Positions 8,646 through 18,685 are shown, counted from the stretch's first letter. The stretch: DNA of 64,000 nucleotides from Gemmatimonas sp. (GCA_009380025.1 WHSP01000002.1:39475-103474), one strand, 5' to 3'. Numbers and translations: made by a program. The notes: generated by a model not told the origin, from the sequence alone.

Positions 8646-10154
8646 ATGACATACAGTATGAGCCAAGCTTGCCAAGCGCTGCGGAGACCGTTTGCTGTCG
8701 CCGGATGTGTCGTCGCGCTCGCTGGCTGCGATGGACTGCTCGATGTCGAGCTACCTTCGCAGCTGACCGATCAGGCGCTGAACGACCCGAATAGCGCCGC
8801 CGATCAGGTGAACTCTGCGATCGCGCACTTCGAGTGCGGGTACTCGACGTTCGCCTACTGGATCGGTGGGGCCGAGGACGTCATGGACCCACAAGGCGCC
8901 GTGTACTACGCCAGCGGAGCTCACGTCTACGATCCATTCCCCAACTCCGGCGACTGTGACCAGACCCCGCAGGCCGTCGCGTTCTATAGCCAGTTCACCG
9001 TCACCAGCGCGATGGCCAGAAGCGTCTACGACCTCATGAACGGTGAAGGTGGCTGGACGGACGCCGAGGTTCCGAACAAGCAGCAACTCTCGACGATTTC
9101 CGCGCTCTACTCGGCGGCGACCCTCGAGTGGTTCGGCGAGTTGTTTTGCGAGATGACAGTCGATGAGGGGCCGCTGATGACACCGGATCAGACGCTCTCG
9201 CTCGCCGACGAGTGGGTGGGTCGGGCCCTGGGACACATCTCCACTTCCGGCGACTTCCCAATGCCTCACGAGATCACTCCAGGCCCGGGCGGCGCGGAAG
9301 CCCTGGCCTACGCGCTCCGTTCACGGATCCTTTGGGCGCAAGGAGATCTGGTGGGGGCAGCGGAGGCTGCCCGGATGGTCCCCCAGGGGTTCGAGGCTCG
9401 CGTTACCCGTGGGGGTGGATTGACGCGACGTAATAAGGTCTACCAGCAAGGTACAGAAACACGGTACGCGAGTGTCGCCGGCGTCAACGACTGGTGGGGG
9501 GGCCTGCCGAACCCGGCGACAGGTGCGGCGTGGCCCGAGGTCATCCCATTCACCGGGTATCTGCACCTTGGCATCCTGCCCGATGGTCGCGCAGTTCGCG
9601 ACGACGGCCTCCCCGTTCGTGTCGACGGCCCGTATCGCACGACAGCCGAGGACGCGGCGGTCGCTGATTCCCGCGTTCCCGTCGAGTTCAGCAACGCCCT
9701 CCAGGGAGGTGGCACGGGGTACGTGCCGGTGAAGTACACGTCTGACAGTGACCCGATACCGTTCGTGAATTGGGAGGAGATCTGGCTCATCCGTGCCGAG
9801 GCCGAGGGCGGACAGGCCGCGATCGACCTCGTCAACGAGATCCGCGCAGCGCACGACCTTCCGCTCGTCTCGTATGCCGATCCCAGCGATGCCGCGCAGA
9901 TCCGGCAGATGATCCTCGAGGAGAAGCGCCGCAGCCTCTGGCTGGAGGCGCGTTACATCGCAACCAAGATCCAGAACACGGACCTGGTGTGGTTCCCCAG
10001 AGCACAGGGGACGACGCCGTCCCAGGGCGTACAGTATCTCGGGGGCGTGCGGATGCTCATGCCCAACGACGAGTTCGACTTGAACGAGAATATCAGCCGA
10101 ACGGACCGCGCCACCGGGTGCGCGGAGGGCCAACGCCCAGTCCAGTTCCAGTAG
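8646..10154 (+). CDS. RagB/SusD-like lipoprotein
   Basis: Lipobox-like signal (CVVALAGCDGLLDVELPSQLTD) and SusD-like content (EEIWLIRAEAEGGQAAIDLVNEIRAAHDLPL...MILEEKRRSLWLEARY); directly downstream of SusC. Confidence 0.85.
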   Translation: MTYSMSQACQALRRPFAVAGCVVALAGCDGLLDVELPSQLTDQALNDPNSAADQVNSAIAHFECGYSTFAYWIGGAEDVMDPQGAVYYASGAHVYDPFPNSGDCDQTPQAVAFYSQFTVTSAMARSVYDLMNGEGGWTDAEVPNKQQLSTISALYSAATLEWFGELFCEMTVDEGPLMTPDQTLSLADEWVGRALGHISTSGDFPMPHEITPGPGGAEALAYALRSRILWAQGDLVGAAEAARMVPQGFEARVTRGGGLTRRNKVYQQGTETRYASVAGVNDWWGGLPNPATGAAWPEVIPFTGYLHLGILPDGRAVRDDGLPVRVDGPYRTTAEDAAVADSRVPVEFSNALQGGGTGYVPVKYTSDSDPIPFVNWEEIWLIRAEAEGGQAAIDLVNEIRAAHDLPLVSYADPSDAAQIRQMILEEKRRSLWLEARYIATKIQNTDLVWFPRAQGTTPSQGVQYLGGVRMLMPNDEFDLNENISRTDRATGCAEGQRPVQFQ

Positions 10155-10249
10155 GTGTCACGCCACTGCGGCATATCCCGGAGACCGCGTTACCGCCGCA
10201 GACGTTTGATTCGATACCGCCTTGCTCGACAACACCGGAGGACAACGCC

Positions 10250-11629
10250 ATGAAAGAGCCGAGATGGTGCGCTAGTGATCGATCCCACGTGGTAGGCATA
10301 CCTGTGACGGTTCTTCTTGCTTTTGCGGTTCTGCCGAACGCGGCGAACGCTCAGGCGTCGTTGGCATTGGCCGAAGGCGAGAACATAACGTTCGCGCGTG
10401 ACGTCATGCCGATCCTCCAGGACAACTGCCAGGTCTGCCATCAGCCTGGGGCAATCGGCCCGATGTCGTTGATGACGTACGAGGAGGTACGCCCATGGGC
10501 GCAGGTCATCAAGGAGCGGGTCGCAGAGCGCGAGATGCCTCCGTATCACTACGATACCGACATCGGCATCCAGGAGTTGAAGCAGGATAAGCGGCTATCC
10601 GTAGAGGAGATCCAGACCATCGTCCAGTGGGTCGACCAGGGACTCGAGTTCGGTGATGCCGAGGACATGCCTGCTCCGGTCAAATGGCCCGACGCCAGCG
10701 AGTGGCGTCTCGCTTCGGTGTTGGGTCAGCCCGACCACGTGATCTCATCCACTCCCTACACGGTACCGGCAGCGGGTCAGGACCTCTGGCACAAGCCTGT
10801 AGTTTCATCCAACATCAACGAGGTCCGCTGCATCAAGGCGCTCGAAGTGAAGCCGAGGGCGGATGGTCGCGCGGCGGTACACCATTCGAACCCGTACTGG
10901 CGATATCCCGACGAGGACGGCGTCGTGCAGCTCCTCGGTCCTGGTGGCGAGTCGATCACCGAGTACGCGCTCGGGAAGCTCGGCGAGATCGTCCCCGACG
11001 ATGCCTGTCGGGAAGTGCGTCCCGGCGCGATGGTCGGCTGGGACATCCACTACTATCCGTCCGGTGCGGAACTGGCCGATCACACGGTCGAGTTGGGCAT
11101 CTGGTTCCACGAACCGGGTGAGGAGCCCGAGTACAAGCAGAACCTGAGGCTGTATCTCCTGCAGGGCGGGATCGACATCCTGCCGCCCAATGAAACGGCC
11201 ATGACGCAGGGCTTCCACACCTTCGACCACCCGGTCCGAATCGACAGCTTCCAGCCACATGGACACTTGCGCCTGGTGGCGAAGTCGCTGGAAGTCTTCT
11301 ACCCGGAGACGGGCGAGCGCGAAGTCATCAGCATGGTCTCGAACTGGAACCCGCGCTGGCACCTCAGCCACATCTACGAGGAAGATGTCGCGCCGCTCCT
11401 TCCGAAGGGCGCGGTCATGATCCTGACGGCCTGGTACGACAACACGGAGAACAACCCGCACAATCCGGATCCCGACATGTGGGTCGGGCGCGGCAACCGA
11501 ACCACCGACGAGATGTCGCACGGCTGGATCGCCGTCACCCATCTCGACGAGGAGCGCTATCAGGAGCTGCTAGCCGAGCGCCCGACGGAGGAGGAAGACG
11601 GCGCACAAGAACGTGCGACCTCGAACTGA
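10250..11629 (+). CDS. Secreted CxxCH cytochrome / Cu type II ascorbate-dependent monooxygenase-like protein
   Basis: Signal peptide, FARDVMPILQDNCQVCHQPGAIGPMSLMTYEEVRPWAQVIKERVAEREMPPYHYD (heme c motif CQVCH), then a His-rich domain (FQPHGHLRLVAKSLEVFYPETGE). Confidence 0.78.
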   Translation: MKEPRWCASDRSHVVGIPVTVLLAFAVLPNAANAQASLALAEGENITFARDVMPILQDNCQVCHQPGAIGPMSLMTYEEVRPWAQVIKERVAEREMPPYHYDTDIGIQELKQDKRLSVEEIQTIVQWVDQGLEFGDAEDMPAPVKWPDASEWRLASVLGQPDHVISSTPYTVPAAGQDLWHKPVVSSNINEVRCIKALEVKPRADGRAAVHHSNPYWRYPDEDGVVQLLGPGGESITEYALGKLGEIVPDDACREVRPGAMVGWDIHYYPSGAELADHTVELGIWFHEPGEEPEYKQNLRLYLLQGGIDILPPNETAMTQGFHTFDHPVRIDSFQPHGHLRLVAKSLEVFYPETGEREVISMVSNWNPRWHLSHIYEEDVAPLLPKGAVMILTAWYDNTENNPHNPDPDMWVGRGNRTTDEMSHGWIAVTHLDEERYQELLAERPTEEEDGAQERATSN

Positions 11630-11724
11630 GTAAGTGCCCGAAGGAACCTCCGCCAGATCCCCCTGGGAGCGCGGGCGTCTCGCACGCCCGGCCCGAGGCC
11701 GGCGCTCCCGGGGTTTGCCCGATG

Positions 11725-11803
11725 GTCATTCTCGCCGAAGGCGGGAATCCAGTGCAGGTTAGGCGGCGGAGCAACTGGATCCCCGCGTCCGCGGGGATGA
11801 CAA
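11725..11803. repeat. REP-like palindromic repeat, copy A
   Basis: gtcattctcgccgaaggcgggaatccag ... ctggatccccgcgtccgcggggatgacaa; same layout as copies at 28983, 44652 and 60264. Confidence 0.8.
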
Positions 11804-11845
11804 CCTCGCCACACCGCCGTTCATTCGTCTTCGGAGATTCGAGAG

Positions 11846-12658
11846 ATGTCGCAACGCATCACAGTCGTCATAGCCGGCCTGATACTCTTGAGCCTGTCTG
11901 TTGCGCCTCTGTACGCACAGGCATTTCAACTCTCTCCGGTGCCGTCGGGCGGGCACTACGTGCCACCCTGGTTCGAGGGGTGGTATGTGAACCCAGACAG
12001 CTCGCGCACGTTCTCGTTCGGATACTACAACCGGAACGAGGGTGACACCCTCGCGATCCCGCTCGGCCCGGACAACTACGTCGAGCCAGCCCAATTCGAC
12101 GGCGTCCAGCCGACGTCCTTCCCGCCGGGCCGGGAGGCAGGGGTGTTCGCGATTACCGTCCCGGCCGACTTCGAGGGAGACGTGGTCTGGCACCTGAATA
12201 CGATGGGTCGGCAGAACGAAGTCCCGGGGCGCTCGACCTCGCCTGCGTACGAGTTGAGCTATCGGCCGATGGCGCTCGGGTCGGTCCCGCCATCCGTTCG
12301 TTTCGAACGGGCAGGTGCAGAAGGACGAGGCGTATCCGGTCTGGTCGGGTCCGAGAAGCAGGTTCGTGTCGGCGAGCCGCTGGAGTTGACCGTGTGGGCG
12401 GTCGACGAATCGGTGCGCGAACGCGAAGCAGCCATCGGGATCGCCTGGTACAAGCACCAGGGGCCAGGAGGGGTCACGTTCTCGGATGCTGTCGAGGAGG
12501 CCGACCTGGAAGGTCGGGCTACCGCCACGGCCACGTTCAGTGAGCCCGGTGAGTACATGCTGCGAATTCGAGTCGACAACTTCGAAGCTGCCGACAGCAC
12601 GCCAGCCGACCAGTGCTGTTGGACGAATGCCTTCCAGCCGGTGACAGTTGCGCAGTAG
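11846..12658 (+). CDS. Secreted hypothetical protein
   Basis: Full ORF with signal peptide (MSQRITVVIAGLILLSLSVAPLYAQ); no family recognised. Confidence 0.7.
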   Translation: MSQRITVVIAGLILLSLSVAPLYAQAFQLSPVPSGGHYVPPWFEGWYVNPDSSRTFSFGYYNRNEGDTLAIPLGPDNYVEPAQFDGVQPTSFPPGREAGVFAITVPADFEGDVVWHLNTMGRQNEVPGRSTSPAYELSYRPMALGSVPPSVRFERAGAEGRGVSGLVGSEKQVRVGEPLELTVWAVDESVREREAAIGIAWYKHQGPGGVTFSDAVEEADLEGRATATATFSEPGEYMLRIRVDNFEAADSTPADQCCWTNAFQPVTVAQ

Positions 12659-12709
12659 GCACGGCTCGTTCATACAGTCAAACCCCACCCCTGAGCGGAG
12701 ACCCCACGA

Positions 12710-12934
12710 ATGACCAACCGACGATCATTCCTCGCCTCGATCGGCGCACTCCTGGTCCCGCTGACGCTCTGGAAACGCGGCGATGCGCCGGTGCCTTCCG
12801 GTGCAGTGCCTCCCGCGGCGTCCGAGTCATCACCGAGGTCATCGGCCAATACGGAGTTCCGTCGCTATCGTCGCCAGGCTGCTCGCGCCCAGGGCCAGCA
12901 CGCCGCTACCCCTGAACCCCCCCTGGAGCGATGA
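12710..12934 (+). CDS. Short Tat-signal-like protein overlapping the next gene by ATGA
   Basis: MTNRRSFLASIGALLVPLTLW begins like a twin-arginine signal; stop TGA (12932-12934) overlaps the ATG at 12931. Confidence 0.4.
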   Translation: MTNRRSFLASIGALLVPLTLWKRGDAPVPSGAVPPAASESSPRSSANTEFRRYRRQAARAQGQHAATPEPPLER

Positions 12935-13992
12935 TCCAGACTATCTCCCGCCCACAGGTAAGCCGCCGCATAGTCCTCGCCTCGCGACCCCGCGGTGAGC
13001 CGGTCGGCAGTGATTTCCGCACCGAGGAAGTCCCGGTTCCGGAGCTCAGCGAGGGCGAAATTCTCCTGCAGACGCTCTGGCTATCGCTCGATCCCTACGT
13101 CCGGGGCATGATGGACGAAGAATCGGACGATCCCACCTACGCAGTCCCGATGGAGATCGGTGCTGTCATTGTGGGTGGCACCGTCAGCCGAGTCATCGAG
13201 AGCCGCAACGCGGAGTTCGATGAAGGTGACCTCGTGGTCTCGGGGTCCGGTTGGCAGGAGTACGAGATCAGCCCGGGCCGAGGCTTGCGGAAGCTCGAGC
13301 CGGACATGGACAATCCCCAATACTCCCTGAGCGTCCTGGGGATGCCCGGCTTCACGGCGTACCATGGGCTGATGAACATCGGCAGGCCGCAGGCTGGCGA
13401 CACGCTGGTGCTTGCCGCGTCGACGGGCGCGGTCGGGTCGCTGGTCGGCCAGATCGGGAAGCTGCAGGGCTGCCGTGTCGTCGGGATCGCCGGCGGCCCG
13501 GTGAAGTGCGCCTACGCCGTGGACACCCTCGGCTACGATGCCTCGGTCGACCACCGCGACCCTCGGATGCCAGAGCTCCTCGCCGAGGCGTGCCCTGACG
13601 GGATCGATGTCTACTTCGAGAACGTGGGCGGTCCGGTCTTCGACGCCGTTCTCCCCCTTCTCAACAACGGCGCTCGCATTCCCCTGTGTGGGCTGATCGC
13701 CCAGTACAGCATGGAGTCGCTGCCCCCTGGCCCGGATCGGATGCCGCTCCTCCAGATGGCGATCCTGGCGAACCGCCTGCTCGTCCAGGGGTTCATCATC
13801 AGCGACAACTACATCGTCGATGGGGTGGACAACCGCGAGATCTGGGCGGCCGAAATCGGCGGCTGGCTGGACGAGGGCAGTATCCAGTACCGCGAAGACA
13901 TCACCGATGGGCTGGAGAACGCTCCCGCCACGTTCGCCGGGATGTTGGTCGGTGATAACTTCGGGAAGACGATAATCCGGATGGCGAGCTGA
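12931..13992 (+). CDS. NADP-dependent medium-chain oxidoreductase (CurA/PTGR-like)
   Basis: LSLDPYVRGMM...GAVIVGGTVSRVIES...LGMPGFTAYHGLMNIGRPQAGDTLVLAASTGAVGSLVGQIGKLQGCRVVGIAGG. Confidence 0.9.
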   Translation: MIQTISRPQVSRRIVLASRPRGEPVGSDFRTEEVPVPELSEGEILLQTLWLSLDPYVRGMMDEESDDPTYAVPMEIGAVIVGGTVSRVIESRNAEFDEGDLVVSGSGWQEYEISPGRGLRKLEPDMDNPQYSLSVLGMPGFTAYHGLMNIGRPQAGDTLVLAASTGAVGSLVGQIGKLQGCRVVGIAGGPVKCAYAVDTLGYDASVDHRDPRMPELLAEACPDGIDVYFENVGGPVFDAVLPLLNNGARIPLCGLIAQYSMESLPPGPDRMPLLQMAILANRLLVQGFIISDNYIVDGVDNREIWAAEIGGWLDEGSIQYREDITDGLENAPATFAGMLVGDNFGKTIIRMAS

Positions 13993-14033
13993 GGCTGAGC
14001 GGGTCGCCACCCCGTTCGGAAGTTCACGAGAAG

Positions 14034-14066
14034 GCGCGAAGACGCGAAGCGGGACCGTCTTCGCGC
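14034..14066. terminator. Perfect 11-bp stem-loop between oxidoreductase and HAD gene
   Basis: gcgcgaagacg (14034-14044) / cgtcttcgcgc (14056-14066), loop cgaagcgggac; no clear T tract, so terminator role is tentative. Confidence 0.45.
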
Positions 14067-14083
14067 TTTCGCTTGGGAACAGG

Positions 14084-14863
14084 ATGACAACGAATCCGGA
14101 GCTGCAGGCCGTGCTGTTCGATCTGGACGGCACGCTCTACGTCGGCGACGAGGCCGTGCCAGGGGCAGTCGATGCCGTCTCGCGAGTCGCGGATCTCGGC
14201 ATCCCTAGAAGATATCTGACGAACACCACACGCTTCTCGCGTCGAGCGCTGAGAGAGCGCCTGGTGAGCATGGGATTCCCCGTCGAGGAAGACGAGTTGT
14301 ACACGGCCTCGGTTGCGGCCACGTACTGGTTGCAGGCAAGGGGGTTCCGACGGGTCGCGGTTTACCTTCCGGAGGCGGCGAGATCGGACTTCGCCGACTT
14401 TGAGATCGTTGAGGAGTCGCCGGAAGCGGTCGTCGTCGGTGACCTGGGCCCCGGGTGGAGCTTCGAGCGGCTCAACCATGCATTCCGCCAGGTATTGGAA
14501 GGAGCGCACCTCGTAGCCCTGCAGAAGAACCGCTACTGGCGCACGCCGGAAGGGCTGATGCTGGATGCCGGTCCGCTGGTCGCCGCACTCGAATATGCGA
14601 CGGGCCAGACGGCAACGATCGTGGGCAAGCCGAACGGCGAATTTTTCGATCTAGCAGTGCGCGCACTCGGCGTAAAGCCGGGGCGCGCCGTGCTGATCGG
14701 AGACGACATAGAGGCCGATGTGGGCGGCGCTCAGCGGGCGGGGCTGCGGGGTGGCCTGGTTCGCACCGGCAAGTTCCGCGAAGAGGCACTGGCGTCCAGC
14801 GGCGTTACTCCCGATTGGACCGAGGACTCGGTCGCCGAGATGGTCGAGAGGCTTTGGCCCTGA
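14084..14863 (+). CDS. HAD-superfamily hydrolase (HDHD2/LHPP-like)
   Basis: AVLFDLDGTLYVGDEAVPGAVDAV...YLTNTTRFSRRAL...VGKPNGEFFDLAVRALGVKPGRAVLIGDDIEADVGGAQRAGLRGGLVRTGKF. Confidence 0.9.
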   Translation: MTTNPELQAVLFDLDGTLYVGDEAVPGAVDAVSRVADLGIPRRYLTNTTRFSRRALRERLVSMGFPVEEDELYTASVAATYWLQARGFRRVAVYLPEAARSDFADFEIVEESPEAVVVGDLGPGWSFERLNHAFRQVLEGAHLVALQKNRYWRTPEGLMLDAGPLVAALEYATGQTATIVGKPNGEFFDLAVRALGVKPGRAVLIGDDIEADVGGAQRAGLRGGLVRTGKFREEALASSGVTPDWTEDSVAEMVERLWP

Positions 14864-14877
14864 AGGAGGCAATCCAC

Positions 14878-16905
14878 ATGCGCGGGCACGGTGACCACCA
14901 CGGCGGGGACAACAAACATGCCGGCCACAGCGTGGAGATGTTCCGCAGCCGGTTCCTGTTGTCGTTGGTGTTGACGGTTCCTGTGGTGTTCTGGTCCGAG
15001 CACATCCAGACACTCCTCGGGTACACGGCGCCGGTCTTCCCAGGGTCCGCCCTCCTCCCGCCCGTCTTCGGCACCGTGGTATTCCTCTACGGGGGAGTGG
15101 TCTTCCTCGAGGGAGCCTGGCGAGAGCTGAAGGCGCGGCTTCCAGGGATGATGACGCTGATCGCGTTGGCGATCACGGTGGCGTTCGTTTTCTCCTGGGT
15201 CGTCGCGCTCGGCTTGATCGCGGCGGAAGCCCTGTGGTGGGAGCTCGCGACCCTGGTGACCGTGATGCTGCTCGGCCATTGGATCGAGATGCGATCGATC
15301 AACCAGGCGCAGGGAGCGCTTCAGGAGCTGGCGAAACTCCTCCCGGACACCGCGAGGCGGATCACGGCGACGGGCGAGGAGGAAGTCGCCGTCGATCAGC
15401 TCGAGGTCGGCGATGTCGTCCTCGTCCGGCCTGGAGAGAGCGTGCCCGTCGACGGCATCGTTCGCAAGGGAGAGAGCTCTCTCGATGAATCGATGATCAC
15501 GGGTGAATCCCGACCGGTAAAGAGGAGGGAAGGGGACGAGGCGATCGCCGGCACCATCAACGGCGAGGGCTCTCTGCGCGTGGAGGTGACCGGTACTGGA
15601 GAGGAGACGAAGCTGTCCGGCATCATGCGGCTCGTTGCCGATGCGCAGCGTTCGAAGTCGCACGCTCAGGATCTGGCCGACCGGGCGGCCCTGCTGCTGA
15701 CTGGGGTGGCGATCGCGGCCGGGTTGGTCACGCTTATCGCGTGGCAGCTGGCTGGCGCGCCAATCGATTTCTCCATCGTCCGGGTCGTGACAGTGCTGGT
15801 GATCGCCTGCCCGCACGCCCTTGGCCTCGCCGTACCCCTGGTGGTGGCGATCTCGACGACGCTGGGTGCCCGCGAGGGCCTCCTGGTGCGCGACCGCCGT
15901 GGGCTCGAGGAGGCCCGGAACGTTGATATCGTCATTTTCGACAAGACCGGCACGCTGACGCTCGGCGAGTTCCGGGTCGTCGAGCTGAGCACGGCCGACG
16001 GCGTAGGGGAGGCCGAGGCGTTGCGCATCGCTGCTGCGGTGGAGTCGGAGTCCCAGCACCCGATCGCCCGTGGCATCGTCAAGACTGCCGAGGAGCGTGG
16101 AATCGAGGTGCCCCCTGCCGATCGATTCCGTGCGATCACGGGCAAAGGCGTCGCGGCGGTCGTCGACGGGGTCGAGTATAAACTAGGCGGTCCGTCGCTG
16201 TTGAAGGCCGAGCGAGCAGACGTCCTGGGCATCCTCGAGCAGGCCGCTCGCGGTGCCGCGAGCCGGGGTCAGGCGGCGATCTACCTGGTCCGCGACGGAA
16301 GTGCGATCGCCGTGTTCGCCGTCGCAGACGCGATTCGGGAGGAAAGCCGCGAAGCGATCCGGGCGCTGCACGAGGGTGGGGTGGAGGTGGCGATCCTCAC
16401 CGGCGATGCCCGCGCGGTCGCCGAATCGGTCGCTGAGGACCTCGGCATCGATACCGTCCTCGCTGAGGTTCTCCCTGAGGACAAGGCATCCAGGGTTCGC
16501 GAGCTACAGAGTCAGGGGAAGCGGGTTGCGATGGTTGGCGACGGGGTCAATGATGCGCCGGCATTGGCGACGGCGGACATCGGCATCGCTGTCGGTGCCG
16601 GAACAGATGTGGCCGTGGAGGCGGGAGACATCGTTCTCGTCCGCTCCGATCCGCGCGACATCCCGAAGATTATTTCCCTATCCCGCGCCACCTACCGGAA
16701 GATGGTACAGAACCTGTGGTGGGCGGCCGGCTACAACATCGTGGCGATTCCGCTGGCCGCCGGAGTCCTCGCCCGATGGGGGATTCTGCTGACACCTGCG
16801 ATCGGGGCCGTCCTGATGTCGGCGAGCACAGTGATCGTCGCCCTCAACGCGCAACTCCTGAGGCGCGTCCACCTCACGCCGGGTCCGCGGCCTTCGACAG
16901 GATGA
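14878..16905 (+). CDS. copB: Heavy-metal translocating P-type ATPase, CopB-like (CPH motif)
   Basis: His-rich N-terminus (MRGHGDHHGGDNKHAGHS), TM motif CPHALGLAVP, FDKTGTLTLGEF, MVGDGVNDAPALATADIGIAVG. Confidence 0.93.
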   Translation: MRGHGDHHGGDNKHAGHSVEMFRSRFLLSLVLTVPVVFWSEHIQTLLGYTAPVFPGSALLPPVFGTVVFLYGGVVFLEGAWRELKARLPGMMTLIALAITVAFVFSWVVALGLIAAEALWWELATLVTVMLLGHWIEMRSINQAQGALQELAKLLPDTARRITATGEEEVAVDQLEVGDVVLVRPGESVPVDGIVRKGESSLDESMITGESRPVKRREGDEAIAGTINGEGSLRVEVTGTGEETKLSGIMRLVADAQRSKSHAQDLADRAALLLTGVAIAAGLVTLIAWQLAGAPIDFSIVRVVTVLVIACPHALGLAVPLVVAISTTLGAREGLLVRDRRGLEEARNVDIVIFDKTGTLTLGEFRVVELSTADGVGEAEALRIAAAVESESQHPIARGIVKTAEERGIEVPPADRFRAITGKGVAAVVDGVEYKLGGPSLLKAERADVLGILEQAARGAASRGQAAIYLVRDGSAIAVFAVADAIREESREAIRALHEGGVEVAILTGDARAVAESVAEDLGIDTVLAEVLPEDKASRVRELQSQGKRVAMVGDGVNDAPALATADIGIAVGAGTDVAVEAGDIVLVRSDPRDIPKIISLSRATYRKMVQNLWWAAGYNIVAIPLAAGVLARWGILLTPAIGAVLMSASTVIVALNAQLLRRVHLTPGPRPSTG

Positions 16906-16961
16906 CGACCATTGTCGACTCGCTCGGAAACGGGAGCTGTTCCAACTCGGTTAGCCGAACA

Positions 16962-17070
16962 ATAACTACAATTCTACCGCAGAGGCGCCGAGGGCGCAGA
17001 GAACGACAGCTGTTATGCGTTGTTGTTCCCTCCGCGTACTCTGCGTCTCTGCGGTAGATTTTGTAGTAAT
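16962..17070. repeat. Long imperfect inverted repeat between convergent genes
   Basis: Left arm ataactacaattctaccgcagaggcgc and reverse complement of right arm attactacaaaatctaccgcagagacgc. Confidence 0.65.
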
Positions 17071-17095
17071 GGCCGGACGACCCCGACGTTGCCTT

Positions 17096-18676
17096 CTACG
17101 GAACCCGCAGGATGGGATAGTGGCTGGCGCCGTCCATCACATCGCCGAGCGTTCCCCAGGTGGCGAGCCCGTCGGCGGACCGAGGTTCGAGCAACGCGAA
17201 AATCAGCCGGCCGAGGGGCTGGTCGAGAGGTATCCGGAACCAACCTTCGGGCAACGGGACCGAGTCCGACTCCCAATTTCCCTCGATGGTGCGCTCGATA
17301 CGTCCCTCGAACTCCTGATCGGCGATATCCTGCTGCTCGATGATAAACCGCTCGACCGCCAGCTCATCGCCCGTCGTCAGCGCCTCCATCGACACGCCGT
17401 GCGTCTCCAGCGTCGCGAGTACCTCAGCGAGCTCCGGAGGAACCAGGTACGCCGCGGGGACGCGTTCCTCCACTGTCGGAGCGAACGTCAGGTATTCCGA
17501 CATCCGCTCCGCTCGACGCTCGTCGGTCCGGCGTAGCATGGGCGCCCCGGAGTAGGGGTTCCGTTCCTCGGTGGTGCCGCCGAGCAGGATCTCGACGGGC
17601 TCGGCCGAGCGCTCCGGCTCCGCGCGCACCGTGAGCGTCTCCCCGACGAGTGATGTGCCGTCCACCTCTTCCACCAGTCGGCGGATCTCGGTGGCGTTCT
17701 CGTGGGCGAACCCGAGCGTCTCCTCGACGAAGAGCTTGGTGGCTACGATTCGCTCCTCGAAGGTTGCGTACGAGTATGCCTCGCTCAGCACCCCGAGCCG
17801 GTTCCTCAGGCCGAGGTAGTTGTTGTTGAACAGCGCGCGATAGTCGAAGGTGTACCACCCGCGCGACTCGCCCTCCCCCTGCAGGTTGCCATAATCGTAG
17901 AATTCCCATCCGTAGCGGCGGCGCACCTCGTCCCGCAAACGGGGAAAGAGCTCCTGATTCAGGATGCCGGTGACTCGAGGATCGGTGCTGGGGTGTAGGG
18001 GCGGCGAATAGGTGAGGTGATAGGCGTGGCGGGTGCCGTTCGTGGTGTGCAGGTCCACACCGATGTCCGGATCGTACGCGTTCAGCATCTGCGCGAACGA
18101 CCGGGCCTCCGGCGTGTCCAGCTTCATGTGGTCGCGATTGATGTTCAGCCCCTGCGCGTTCGCGCGGGTTCCCATCCCCCCGATCGGCCCGTGTTGCAGC
18201 GGCCGATTCGTGAGCTCCACTCGCTCGTTCCCGTCGGCATTCAAGACGGGGGCGACGAGGAGCACCAGCGAGTCGAGCAGCTCGCCATGCTGACCCTGCG
18301 CGACCTCTCGGAGGAGCATGAGCAACACTTCCTTGCCCTCGACCTCCCCCGCGTGGATGCCGCCCTGGAGGTAGATGACCGTCCGACCCGAGGCCCGCAC
18401 CCCCGCCGGCGATGGATCGGCAATTCGCCCCACCACGGCCAGGGGCAGCGCCCGGCCCTCCATCGTGTAGCCGAAGGTCGTGAGATGGATCAGCGGTGAG
18501 GCGTCCGCCACCGAACGCATGAAATCCCGTACGTCGACGTACCGGGTCGTCTCGATGAAGTCGGTTCGTTCTGGTGCGGTGAGCAAGGGGTCGGGAGCGT
18601 TCGTCTGAGCATCCGCGCGCGCTACGGAGAGCAGGACCGCCAGCGCGACTGCAGTCAAGGTCCGCAGGATCGTCAC
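17096..18676 (-). CDS. Secreted M14-family zinc carboxypeptidase-like peptidase
   Basis: Signal peptide; YLQGGIHAGEVEGKEVLLMLLRE (HxxE), NADGNERVE, NINRDHMKLDTPEARSFAQMLNAYDPDIGVDLHTTNG. Confidence 0.9.
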   Translation of the reverse strand: MTILRTLTAVALAVLLSVARADAQTNAPDPLLTAPERTDFIETTRYVDVRDFMRSVADASPLIHLTTFGYTMEGRALPLAVVGRIADPSPAGVRASGRTVIYLQGGIHAGEVEGKEVLLMLLREVAQGQHGELLDSLVLLVAPVLNADGNERVELTNRPLQHGPIGGMGTRANAQGLNINRDHMKLDTPEARSFAQMLNAYDPDIGVDLHTTNGTRHAYHLTYSPPLHPSTDPRVTGILNQELFPRLRDEVRRRYGWEFYDYGNLQGEGESRGWYTFDYRALFNNNYLGLRNRLGVLSEAYSYATFEERIVATKLFVEETLGFAHENATEIRRLVEEVDGTSLVGETLTVRAEPERSAEPVEILLGGTTEERNPYSGAPMLRRTDERRAERMSEYLTFAPTVEERVPAAYLVPPELAEVLATLETHGVSMEALTTGDELAVERFIIEQQDIADQEFEGRIERTIEGNWESDSVPLPEGWFRIPLDQPLGRLIFALLEPRSADGLATWGTLGDVMDGASHYPILRVP

Positions 18677-18685
18677 GTCGCTCCC

